A DNA stretch of 64,000 nucleotides, from assembly GCF_036588685.1 (NCBI RefSeq), contig NC_086386.1, forward strand, positions 70,244,682 through 70,308,681. Direction: 5' to 3'. Shown here piece by piece: positions 44,701 to 52,166 of the stretch. Origin of the DNA: Mytilus trossulus. Taxonomy: Eukaryota > Mollusca > Bivalvia > Mytilida > Mytilidae. Numbering within the stretch: position 1 is the first letter of the stretch; each line of letters opens with the position of its first letter. The notes beneath the pieces were generated by a model, which saw only the letters and a list, made by a program, of their open reading frames with translations, did not search any database and was not told the origin of the DNA. A program made the translations under genes and the position numbers.

Positions 44701-45239
44701 TGAAAACCAACAATGTTATCTATATATATATATAAAAAAAAACGAGAAACAAGAAACGCGTATGAACCACATTAACAAACAACAACTACTGAACATCAGA
44801 TTCCTGACTCAGAATAGAATAGGTGCAAACAGGAATCGGACGCTCGATTGTTGTCGGTTGTTGACGTGGTTCATTCGTGTTTTAATTTCTCGCTTTTTAA
44901 ATGGTTTTACACTAGTCATTTTCGGTGTGGACCAAGGCTCCATGTTGAAAACCGTGTTATGATCTATAATCAATTATGGTTAATTTTTACAAATTGCGAC
45001 TTTGATCGAGAGTAGTCTCTTGGACTCATACCATATCTTCTTTTGTAAACATGTATGTATATGCTTACTTGTATTTTGCTACAAAACTAAAAACGCTATT
45101 CAACGATAGTGAACGAGAAAAAGGACGGCCATATTTATTAGCTGAGTTAATTAGGATTCACAGTATCACTTACTTCAAAAAGTCGTCCATGATTATCGGC
45201 TCCTAGGCTGATACCGGGTGATGCACGTCGACTTATCAT
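32333..45239 (-). CDS. LRR plus EF-hand protein, copy B (LRRC74-like, 13 exons)
   Basis: Seen: 13 exons join in frame to 673 codons, from ATG at 45239-45237 to the stop at 32335-32333. Residues 1-106 are basic then acidic and unordered. Residues 107-171 hold a conserved helical segment ending KACAIALC. Residues 172-407 are ribonuclease-inhibitor-type LRRs with LxLSxNxI-like cores (LRKLDLSGNNL, FLKVLDLSWNHL, LEKLDISWNGF). EF-hand loop 1 at 484-495 is DTDKSGSLDKKE and loop 2 at 520-531 is DKDGDGEIDFGE, both with canonical ligand positions. A charged tail of about 140 residues follows. Known: RI-type LRRs bind proteins and EF-hands bind calcium. Inferred: a cytosolic calcium-responsive adaptor; LRRC74 is the closest family I recognise, but orthology is not proven. 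It is a tandem paralogue of copy A and converges on the ANK-ROCO-DD gene. Confidence 0.88.
32337..32412 (-). repeat. In-frame 30-bp coding repeat at the C-terminus of copy B
   Basis: About two and a half 30-bp units encode SVDTPEETN / SVDTPEETK / LVDT immediately before the stop. The array preserves the frame, so unit number could vary without breaking the protein. Confidence 0.8.
33490..33790 (+). repeat. Dispersed repeat family IV, copy in intron 12 of copy B
   Basis: Shows ATTCCTGACTTGGTACAGAC and TATAGCTAGCTAAACCTCTT. Confidence 0.7.
34056..34141 (-). CDS. LRR-EF copy B exon 12 (EF-hand 2, first part)
   Basis: 86 bp between AAATAG and GTTTGT. Encodes QVKIPMSEPSLNLLIKKM and DKDGDGEIDF. 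Phase 0 to 2. The loop's position 12 (Glu) comes from the next exon. Confidence 0.83.
34207..34243 (+). repeat. 12-bp tandem repeat
   Basis: Three units of ACCTCAGTTG(AC) in intron 11 of copy B. Confidence 0.85.
34405..34660 (+). repeat. Dispersed repeat family IV, diverged copy
   Basis: Has TCAAACACATCAAACGAGTA and CACACTTGTATGACAATCAC. Confidence 0.65.
35418..35699 (-). CDS. LRR-EF copy B exon 11 (helical linker and EF-hand 1)
   Basis: 282 bp, phase 0, between AAATTGCAG and GTGAGT. Encodes a charged helical segment, then DPLLVLFEYARLQNFRLLDM and the EF loop DTDKSGSLDKKE followed by FKDGLE. All calcium-ligand positions are acceptable. Confidence 0.9.
35790..36120 (-). repeat. Possible tRNA-derived SINE
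   Basis: The minus strand has CCCTGGTGTAGGGGTTTGAA (A-box-like) and GAGTTCAAATCTC (B-box-like) about 45 bp apart, then roughly 250 bp of unrelated body ending near exon 11 of copy B. Box similarity only. Confidence 0.4.
36360..36650 (+). repeat. 3' tail of the RT element, solo copy
   Basis: ACCCCGCCGCATTTTTGTGC, GCCAGCTGAAGAGCCCCATT and TTGACACATTCCTTATTTCC match the tail of the 48.9-50.1 kb element. Confidence 0.7.
36660..37710. other. Intron 10 of copy B, nothing recognised
   Basis: AT-rich, with no repeat family I can name; a diverged family II copy follows at 37715-37950. Confidence 0.4.
38057..38149 (-). CDS. LRR-EF copy B exon 10 (C-terminal LRR cap)
   Basis: 93 bp, phase 0, between ATTTTAG and GTGAGT. 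Encodes LGKNQMYPISATELLECID and ends IQLLDLG. Equivalent to the 90-bp exon 8 of copy A. Confidence 0.83.
38354..38548 (-). CDS. LRR-EF copy B exon 9 (two LRRs)
   Basis: 195 bp, phase 0, between ATATAG and GTAAGT. Encodes LEKLDISWNGFHLTGA and LIELDMSCNRL, ending NSTLKILR. Confidence 0.88.
39155..39240 (-). CDS. LRR-EF copy B exon 8 (LRR)
   Basis: 86 bp between TTTACAG and GTTTGT. Encodes VNDFLKVLDLSWNHLRLRGA and TAIGRALQ, phase 1 to 0. In copy A this LRR and the next are in one exon, so an intron was gained in B or lost in A here. Confidence 0.87.
39633..39714 (-). CDS. LRR-EF copy B exon 7 (LRR)
   Basis: 82 bp between ATTTCAG and GTAAAA. Encodes ENHALRELHLKHNKFHERGG and EIFAEGL. Phase 0 to 1. 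Confidence 0.87.
40250..40400 (-). mobile_element. CAGGGGCGGATCC-family MITE, diverged copy
   Basis: GCGGATCCAGCCATTTTTGA and the later GATCGTCAAAAGG block are reverse complements of the copies at 55538-55675 and 61630-61762. Its first bases are eroded. Confidence 0.6.
40487..40536 (-). CDS. LRR-EF copy B exon 6 (short LRR part)
   Basis: 50 bp between TTTACAG and GTAAGT. Encodes GNNLTEGDAVHFKEMLD, with the first codon split. Identical in length and phase to copy A exon 5. Confidence 0.85.
40585..40720 (+). repeat. Dispersed repeat family IV, short copy
   Basis: AACCTCTCACTTGTATGACA and TATTGACAACGATGTGTGAA. Confidence 0.65.
40721..41940. other. Intron 5 of copy B, nothing recognised
   Basis: About 1.2 kb, AT-rich, no supported features. 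Confidence 0.4.
41995..42088 (-). CDS. LRR-EF copy B exon 5 (LRR)
   Basis: 94 bp, phase 0 to 1, between TTTTCCAG and GTGAGT. Encodes SITENNIGKQGAEAICEALK and LRKLDLS, a classic RI-type LRR. Confidence 0.9.
42122..42487 (-). repeat. 33/34-bp minisatellite that multiplies the exon 4 splice donor
   Basis: Eleven tandem units (eight of 33 bp, three of 34 bp) run into the intron from the end of exon 4. Each carries the exon-end codons (ATAGAATTA or close) and a donor. Nine donors are GTAAGT, one is GTTAGT (unit at 42289-42321), and one is disabled as ATAAGT (unit at 42388-42421). The 34-bp units begin higher-order groups of three or four. Two extra units can be read in frame (VSDKNTYVIEL, VSDKNTYLIEL) before a 34-bp unit breaks the frame. 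Confidence 0.95.
42476..42583 (-). CDS. LRR-EF copy B exon 4 (first LRR; donor lies in minisatellite)
   Basis: 108 bp (36 codons), phase 0, starting after CAG. Encodes MTFDGNDLGSSGAMYIADVV and ends TYLIEL before GTAAGT. The donor belongs to the first unit of a tandem array repeating the exon end and donor. The 108-bp size equals that of copy A exon 3, which favours the exon-proximal donor. Confidence 0.83.
43110..43303 (-). CDS. LRR-EF copy B exon 3 (pre-LRR segment)
   Basis: 194 bp between ATTTAG and GTAAGT. Encodes LYKEACRTLQITPMQMFYK and ends DTKACAIALC. Copy A has YLRTCKKYHVVPVSRFYR and EFKACAIALM at the same positions, so this segment is a family signature. Confidence 0.88.
43320..44020. 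other. Intron 2 of copy B, nothing recognised
   Basis: AT-rich, with no repeat family or coding signal beyond chance ORFs. Confidence 0.4.
44028..44280 (-). CDS. LRR-EF copy B exon 2
   Basis: 253 bp between TTTTTAAG and GTGAGT. Encodes SVRERNLKKTKPGVLAAQY and an acidic end (DDSDFSDEE). Phase 0 in, phase 1 out. The acidic end matches copy A (ELSDFE). Confidence 0.8.
44330..44520 (-). repeat. 3' tail of the RT element, solo inverted copy
   Basis: GAATGGAAATGGGGAATGTG and AACAGGTCTTCAATGTAGCG are reverse complements of the end of the 48.9-50.1 kb element; nearly as well conserved as the 26.3 kb copy. Confidence 0.75.
44525..45045. repeat. Two family II copies in head-to-head orientation
   Basis: 44525-44835 runs forward (GAGTGCTAATGATACAACTC ... 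ATCAGATTCCTGACTC); 44850-45045 returns in reverse (TTGTCGGTTGTTGACGTGGT ... CTCATACCATATCTTC). Together they form a long imperfect inverted repeat in intron 1 of copy B. Confidence 0.7.
45174..45239 (-). CDS. LRR-EF copy B exon 1 (start)
   Basis: ATG at 45239 opens MISRRASPGISLGADNHGRL, ending GAA before GTAAGT, phase 0. The frame is open further upstream without an ATG in the stretch I checked, so the true start could be earlier or in an unseen exon. Confidence 0.65.
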
Positions 45240-45894
45240 CTTAAAAATCTCGAGGTTTGTCGAGTATTGTAAATAACGTCTATGATAAATAAAACTCCAT
45301 TTTAAAAATTCTGTACGTCAAAATGGAGAACGTCACTTCATTAAAACACCAATGTTTTAAGTTTGTAACCTTAAATGTAATCTTTTAATCGTTGTGTGTT
45401 AATCTCCACTAGTTTAACTTTGTATATTAGCCAAGAACAATGGAACCGATTAATTGAGGCGCATTTTGAAAGGATCAAAATAGAGATTATAAAATTTAAA
45501 TGCACCTAAATATTTTCCTTCGTGATGTTTCTCGATTTCTACAGTTTAGTTCAGACCAAAGTCACCCAATGCACCAAAGTCCGTGTTTTATTCTCTGTTC
45601 TATACCCCTATTGTAATTCAATAACAACGTGCATACTCTCATAGTGTATTTTGTAATTTTACACGTCTTTAACTATTGTTGTGTAATTGTACTGTAGAAC
45701 TAGCTAAGGGTTTTCTGCCGAGATACAGCATCGAAGAGATTCAATACATGATACACAGGTAACAGAAAGCTACACTTCTTTGATTGTACCACTCTCAGCG
45801 AAACGACAAGGGCCCTACAATTAGGCTATGAGAAGACAAGTAAGGATGGAGAACACGTCGTATAAAAGCACATTAGATTAGCTGTATTTTGCAA

Positions 45895-46300
45895 AACTTT
45901 TAGGAATTTTGGTTCTCAATGCTCTTCAACTTCGTACTTTATTTGGCCTTTTTAACTTTTTGGGATTCGAGCGTCACTGATGCGTCTTTTGACCTACCGA
46001 ATTAGACTATTTACCGGATTTGTAATCACATAAGCAACACGACGGGTGCCGCATGTGGAGCAGGATCTGCTTACCCTTCCGGAGCACCTGAGATCACCCC
46101 TAGTTTTTGGTGGGGTTCGTGTTGTTTATTCTTTAGTTTTCTATGTTGTGTCATGTGTACTATTGTTTTTCTGTTTGTCTTTTTCATTTTTAGCCATGGC
46201 GTTGTCAGTTTGTTTTAGATTTATGAGTTTGACTGTCCCTTTGGTATCTTTCGTCCCTCTTGTAGACGAAACGCGCGTCTGGCGTATATATACAGGATAA
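45895..46300 (+). repeat. Family I repeat copies in direct succession
   Basis: 45895-45990 carries TTCAACTTCGTACTTTATTT and GAGCGTCACTGATGCGTCTT; 46020-46300 carries GGAGCACCTGAGATCACCCC and TAGACGAAACGCGCGTCTGG. A partner of the second block lies at 24515-24720 and a shorter one at 5000-5170. Confidence 0.7.
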
Positions 46301-46814
46301 ACGGAAATGATCGCAATGCCACGATTAACACATCTTGTGCACGTTATTTTTATGTGATGTTCTGTCTACGGTTGTCTGTAGTGTAGGAGTAATACATACA
46401 TGTTTATAACACCCTTGTGACATGTGCACGAAAAAGGAATTTGTATAATACAGGACTGTTGGCATTACCTAGCGATTGTGTGATATTGATTGTTTATATT
46501 ATTATTATAAAGTTTATACCAATGTTAATCATTATGCAACTGATTGAAATGATCCTACATTGCAACTGAGACTTCTATAACACGTGTTATAGTAGTCTCA
46601 GATTTCAACCTGAGACCGATTTGTATGTTTAACATTTCATTTTGATATGTTTCTTATCGATTAAGGATTGTAAGACACTGAGTGAAGCGGTGTTTGTTTT
46701 CGGGACAACCACCTAATATCAACTTAAATTAAATCAATGTATTGCTTTCGACAACAGACAGCTATGATCATTGCCGAAAGGCGACATATAGATGTTAATT
46801 TACGTGTCATTTTG

Positions 46815-47175
46815 TTCTCTTGTGGAGAGATTTCTCATTAGCAATCATACCAAATCTTCTTGTATATAAACACAAGAAATAGCCGATCTAAGTAACAAAC
46901 TTCAATAAGCACAAACTTCAGTGGTTGTCGTTTGTTTATGTGTTACATATTTGTTTTTCGTTCATTTTTTTTACATAAATAAGGCCGTTAGTTTTCTCGT
47001 TTGAATTGTTTTACATTGTCTTGTCGGGGCCTTTTATAGCTGACTATGCGGTATGGGCTTTGCTCATTGTTGAAGGCCGTACGGTGACCTATAGTTGTTA
47101 ATGTTTGTGCCATTGTGGTCTTTTGTGGATAGTTGTCTCATTGGCAATCATACCACATCTTCTTTTTTATATATT
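46815..47175 (-). repeat. Family II repeat, inverted copy
   Basis: GCCGTTAGTTTTCTCGTTTG, GACTATGCGGTATGGGCTTT and TCATTGGCAATCATACCACA. Closely similar copies are at 53335-53595 and 56665-56815. Confidence 0.75.
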
Positions 47176-47944
47176 CAATAAGCATTTATTTGTTATTTAA
47201 AACCGATAAACGTGTCATACTGCAAATGACACGCGGAGGCAAGTTTCAAATGTATTTACTGTTTTTTCAAATTGTAATGGATCAATACTAAAATGGAAAA
47301 AAATGGAGTCCCATCCCTTTTCAACAGAACAACCACTGATGTGGTACAATTAGAGTTTTAGCAACAATAACAACTTTTCTCACTTCGTGATATTAGCTTT
47401 CTTATTTTATGATTGATGTGTAGGCCAGATTAAAAATATTATTTATGACACTGAAAATCGATTATGTTTAATTCGAACACGTGTAAATCGGTGTCAAGAA
47501 AATCAGGTATGCAAATTATATGAGGGTGTGTTGATGTATCATGGGGGTTTACGGAATAGGGAATGATCGGCTAAACATTGAATTCAAATAATAAAGAAAA
47601 ATAGAAAAAAAGATTACAAAATAATGAGGTGTTAAAATAATATTAATAGAGAATACTGCGCAAAAGTAAAAAGAATAGTATATACATTAACGCGCAAAAG
47701 TATAGAGAATAATGCACAAAAGTATAAAGAGTTTGGCCTAAAAATTTGGAATACATAAATGAAGGACCTCACTGATCCATAACCTCTTGCATTATGAAAC
47801 GTAATATGTTTTACAAACTATTTTTGTAATGCTCAACCTTATTTTATCCCAAAACTCTTTGAACTTAATGCTAAAGGTGCTGGTGATACCAGTTGTAAGA
47901 ACAAATGTCTTCTTTCTTTGACTCCAGGCAGAAAGCCGTTGCCG

Positions 47945-48500
47945 TATTTTTTTAACTTTTGGTCCTCAATGCTCTTCATCTTTGTACTTGTATTGGCTTT
48001 TGAACCTTTTTCATCTGAGCGTCACTGGTTAGTCTTGTGTGGACGAAACGCGCGTCTGGCGTATTAAATTTTAAAACTGGTACCCTTACCTTTTGTTAGC
48101 TATTATTCGTGTGTTTCTCTATCCTATATGTTCTCGTATGTATTTGTATTGAAGTCCTGTCATGTAAAGTTGTCATTTGAATATTATATTTAACATTGCC
48201 ATAAAAGCGGGAGGTTCGGCATGCCACAAAACTAGGTTCAACCCACCATTTTTTCTTAAAATGTCCTGTACCAAGTCAGGAAAATGTCCATTGTTATATT
48301 ATAGCTCGTTTACGTCTGTGTTACGTTTTAATGTTGTGTTTCTGTTGTGTCTTTGTTCACCTCTTTAATTTAATGCATTTGATGAATTTGATGCGTTTCC
48401 CTCAGTTTTATTTTGTAACCAGGATTTGTTTTTTTTTCTCAATCGATTTAAGAGTTTCCAACAGCGGTATACTACTATTCCCTTAATTTGATGCATTTGT
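47945..48500 (+). repeat. Composite dispersed repeat (families I and III), second copy
   Basis: Collinear with 10530-11000: GGACGAAACGCGCGTCTGGC, then ATTGCCATAAAAGCGGGAGG, then TTTGATGCGTTTCCCTCAGT. Confidence 0.75.
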
Positions 48501-48914
48501 TTTCGAATAGCGATATAAACTTTCTTCTCCTCGTCAAAGTCGAACCACGTTGCACATCTGCCCTATAAAATGTATTGCAAACACTCGCTCTGATATGCAG
48601 AAATCATTTGCAACTCAGTGGAATACCAATTACAAGTAAGCAAAAGCCGTATGCATAGTGCAACTGTCAAAGAAAGACTATCCTTAAAACGACATTTATC
48701 ATATCAACATAATTAGATTTTTTCAGTATTATTATTTTATTTTTAATGATAATTAAGAATATGAAATAAATATTGACACTGAATGTCAAAGAACTGAACA
48801 AATATAGTATCCAAGGACTGGAAAAGGACAATGTCACAGTATACTGTTCAATAGAATACAAAAGTATCGGACAAAGACAATGTCACAGTACTAAACAAAT
48901 AAATCTATATCACT

Positions 48915-50062
48915 AACGGAAAGCTGAATACTAAAATTTATGATAAAAGGGATGATTTTTCATTTCCTATCGTTAATTATCCGTTTTTAGATGGTGACGT
49001 TCCCTTGTCACCATCTTACGGTGTTTATATATCTCAACTTGTACGATTCGCTCGTGTTTGTAACAATGTTTTAGATTTTAACGAGAGAAATTTATGTATT
49101 ACTGAAAAATTATTACACCAGGGTTTTCGATATCACAAACTAGTCAAAACTTTTACTAAATTTTGTCATCGGTATAAAGACATCATTCGTAAATATAGCT
49201 CAACATGCAGACTTTTTATACGTTCAGGTATTTCACATCCAATTTTTTCTGGAAATATTCTTTATAAAGCACAAAGGTGTCAGTATTCACCTCAGAAACT
49301 TACAAAACCTTTAAATAGACTGATTAAGAAGGGATATAATTACGATACTGTTGTCAAGTCATTAAAGATTGCATATGTTGGCGTTAATATTGAGTCACTG
49401 ATAAGGTCTTTGCGTCGGAACTAAAGACATTTATTCTAAAAACAGTTGTTGGCATGACACGGGTTATGTGCTTCTCATATATGTTATGATGGTATGATAC
49501 CAAACCCCTAACGGGAAGGATTGTGCCTGATGTTCATATGATGAAATCATAATCTTTCAGTCAGTTTAATTGAAGTCTGGAGCTGGCATGTCAGTTAACT
49601 GCTAGTAGTCTGTTGTTATTTATGTATTATTGTCATTTTGTTTATTTTCTTTGGTTACATCTTCTGACATCAGACTCGGACTTCTGTTGAACTGAATTTT
49701 AATGTGCGTATTGTTATGCGTTTATTTTTCTACATTGGTTAGAGGTATAGGGGGAGGGTTGAGATCTCACAAACATGTTTAACCCCGCCGCATTTTTGCG
49801 CCTGTCCCAAGTCAGGAGCCTCTGGCCTTTGTTAGTCTTGTATTATTTTTATATTAGTTTCTTGTGTACAATTTGGAAATTAGTATGGCGTTCATTATCA
49901 CTGAACTAGTATATATTTGTTTAGGGGCCAGCTGAAGGACGCCTCCGGGTGCGGGAATTTCTCGCTACATTGAAGACCTGTTGGTGACCTTCTGCTGCTG
50001 TTTTTTATTTGGTCGGGTTGTTGTCTCTTTGAAACATTCCCCATTTCCATTCTCAATTTTAC
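48915..50062 (+). mobile_element. 5'-truncated retroelement insertion in the 24-bp satellite
   Basis: RT fragment, then a 640-bp non-coding tail ending CCCCATTTCCATTCTCAATT. The satellite resumes immediately at 50063. The related inverted copy is at 26300-27306. No poly(A) or target duplication is obvious. Confidence 0.8.
48918..49424 (+). pseudogene. Reverse-transcriptase C-terminal fragment
   Basis: Open from 48918 to the TAA at 49422-49424 (168 codons) with no start: GKLNTKIYDKRDDFSFPIV, PSYGVYISQLVRFARVCNNV, FRYHKLVKTFTKFCHRYKD and LNRLIKKGYNYDTVVKS. I recognise the YGVYISQLVRFAR stretch from molluscan retroelement polyproteins but cannot name the clade. The catalytic core is absent, so this is a 5'-truncated insertion. 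Confidence 0.75.
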
Positions 50063-50605
50063 AATGTCACGGTACCGTCACAGTACCGAACAAAGACAAT
50101 TTCATCGCACTGAACACATACACTGTCACGGTACAGTCACAACCGAACAAAGACAATGTCATCGCACTGAACAAAGACAATGTCAACGCACTGAACAGAA
50201 ACAATGTCACCGCACTGAACAGAGACAATGTTTTCTCACTGAACAAAGACAATGTCACCGTCCTGAACAGAGACAATGTCATCGCACTGAACAAAGACAA
50301 TGTCATCACACTGATGAGCAAAGACAATGTCATCGCACTGAACAAAGACAATGTCAACGCACTGAACAGAAACAATGTCACCGCACTGAACAGAGACAAT
50401 GTTATCGCACTGAACAGAGACAATGTCATCGCACTGAACAAAGACAATGTCGCCGTCCTGAACAGAGACAATTTCATCGCACTGAACAAAGATAATGTCA
50501 TCGCACTGAACAGACAAGGGCATCTCACTGAACAGAAACAATGTCACCGTACTGAACAAATATCATGTCATCGCAATGAACAGAGACAATTAAAACAGCA
50601 CAGAA

Positions 50606-50883
50606 CAGAGACAAGATATTATAAGATTATGTGCCAAAACCTGAAATTTTATTCTGAAAAGACGCCGAGAAGTTTTATACTGTAAATAACAATTTCATAC
50701 TTTTGTTGTATAATTTTACCATTCAGGTTTAATATTTATTATGTACATACATATTGTTTTAGTTGATTGTCGTCTCTAATAGATCTGTACAGATTGGCTA
50801 ATGTATACAAAATGTATCTTTTATAAATGTATTGTGTAATTATAAATACATAAAGCGAGACGTATAAAATATTGAATTGAATT
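50606..50883 (+). mobile_element. LINE-tail-like insertion with (ATTGA)n end
   Basis: Unrelated AT-rich segment inside the satellite, ending ATATTGAATTGAATTGA. Short tandem 5-mers at the 3' end are typical of some non-LTR element tails. No coding part remains. Confidence 0.45.
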
Positions 50884-51744
50884 GACAATGCCATCCAACT
50901 GAACAGAGCCAATGTCATCACACTGAACAGACAATGGTATCTCACTGAACATAAACAATGTCACCGCACTGAGTAGAGAATTTCACCGCACTAAACAAAG
51001 ACAATGTCACAGTAATCAATAAGCTGGTACTCGGCCGACTACTACACCTTGTTCATAAAGTGTAGCGGATTCCAGTTTAAGTAATGAACAAAGGCATAAG
51101 ATAGTACTGAGAAAACCAATGCAACAGTACCGACAAATACAATATCACAGTACTTACTAAACGAAGAGAATGTCACAACCCAGAACAAATATAATGTAAA
51201 CAGTACTGTTATACTTGTGATGTCTAACTGTTGTGGTTATCAATTGATCACTGTTAACATGTACAACATGAAGGGTGTTTTAGTGTCACAGAAACTGCTT
51301 TATCTTCCGGAGCACCTCGAAGTTCAATCCGGGTGTCCTGAGGGTTCAGGTTGCTCAAAAAATATTTTGTGGACTGTTGAGTATCTCTTGGTTCTTTTGG
51401 TAATGATGCTCTTTGCTTTCTTTGGAATTTTGATATTTCAATATTCTACAAATTGTCAATGACGTCATGTTTGTTCAATGAAAAAATAAATATAAAAAGG
51501 TTGGGGAAATATGATTGTAAAAGTATCGACCAGGGTAATAGTATTTGAAACTATTGGCCCGGGTAATAGTATTTGAAACTGTTGACGGACAAGAAGTCTG
51601 TGGTATTGAATAAGATTTTAATATAAAGAAACATACATTCTGAAATATTATAATAAATAGTTTTCAGATATTCATCTAATATGAATTCATTAGCACCATT
51701 GTCTTCATAAGAATAGTTTGTTAACGTATAAATCTCATCCTATA

Positions 51745-51905
51745 CACAGTGGCGGGTCCAAATAGGGGGATATTCTGGGGTTATTTGGATCCCCCTTTTA
51801 CAATGATCAATTTATTTGAATAAAGGTATATGGCGGGTTGGACCCCCTCCCTCAAAAAAACTTATCCTGAAACCCCTTTTAAAAATGAATGGATCCGCTC
51901 CTGTA
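51745..51905 (+). mobile_element. CAGGGGCGGATCC-family MITE at the 3' side of copy A
   Basis: Starts GTGGCGGGTCCAAATAGGGG and ends AATGGATCCGCTCCTGTA. On the minus strand it contains AATAAA (51816-51811), the first such hexamer after the copy A stop at 51992. Confidence 0.65.
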
Positions 51906-51991
51906 TACGTATGGAAAATAATGAATTGAAACAGCATTTGATGTACATGTATGACTATTTTGTGTATACCCATTTAAATATGAAGTAAATT

Positions 51992-52166
51992 TTAGGAAAC
52001 TGAGTCGGTGAATGATGTATCTTTTAAAACGAAATGATGATCGTGGAACCACTTCTTAAGTCGTTCGTTTACAATTCCAACTGCACTTTTATTGAATACA
52101 TCCTCTCCGCTGGCTTTCAACTTCTCTACTTTCCTTTTATGTGCTTTCTGGGAAATAACCAGTTCA
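51992..52166 (-). CDS. LRR-EF copy A exon 11 (EF-hand 2 end, stop)
   Basis: 175 bp from TTCTTTCAG to TAA. It completes the EF loop (..DFSE) and encodes LVISQKAHKRKVEKLKASG and a tail ending TDSVS. Homologous start to copy B exon 13 (ELISAQKLHKEK), then diverges. Confidence 0.87.

Larger units (their letters stand above)
48775..51200 (+). repeat. 24-bp satellite (AATGTCATCGCACTGAACAA type), interrupted
   Basis: Blocks at 48775-48898, 50063-50605, 50884-51015 and 51110-51200 share the unit GAACAAAGACAATGTCATCG. They are separated by the RT element 3' end and by a LINE-tail-like insertion. Because 24 is a multiple of 3 and the unit lacks stops in several frames, long ORFs appear on both strands; I treat them as artefacts. 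Confidence 0.9.
45240..51991. other. Intergenic region between LRR-EF copies A and B
   Basis: Upstream of copy B and downstream of copy A. It holds family I/II/III repeats, the RT 3' end, the 24-bp satellite and a CAGGGGCGGATCC MITE. I could not pick out a TATA box or other promoter element for copy B with any confidence. 46310-46800 and 47180-47930 hold nothing recognised, apart from AGAGAATAATGCRCAAAAGT-like motifs near 47645-47725. Confidence 0.55.

Noticed and set aside
50064..50685. Long overlapping ORFs on both strands (up to 234 codons)
   Set aside because: They follow a 24-bp satellite unit with no stops, are open in several frames at once and show only unit periodicity.
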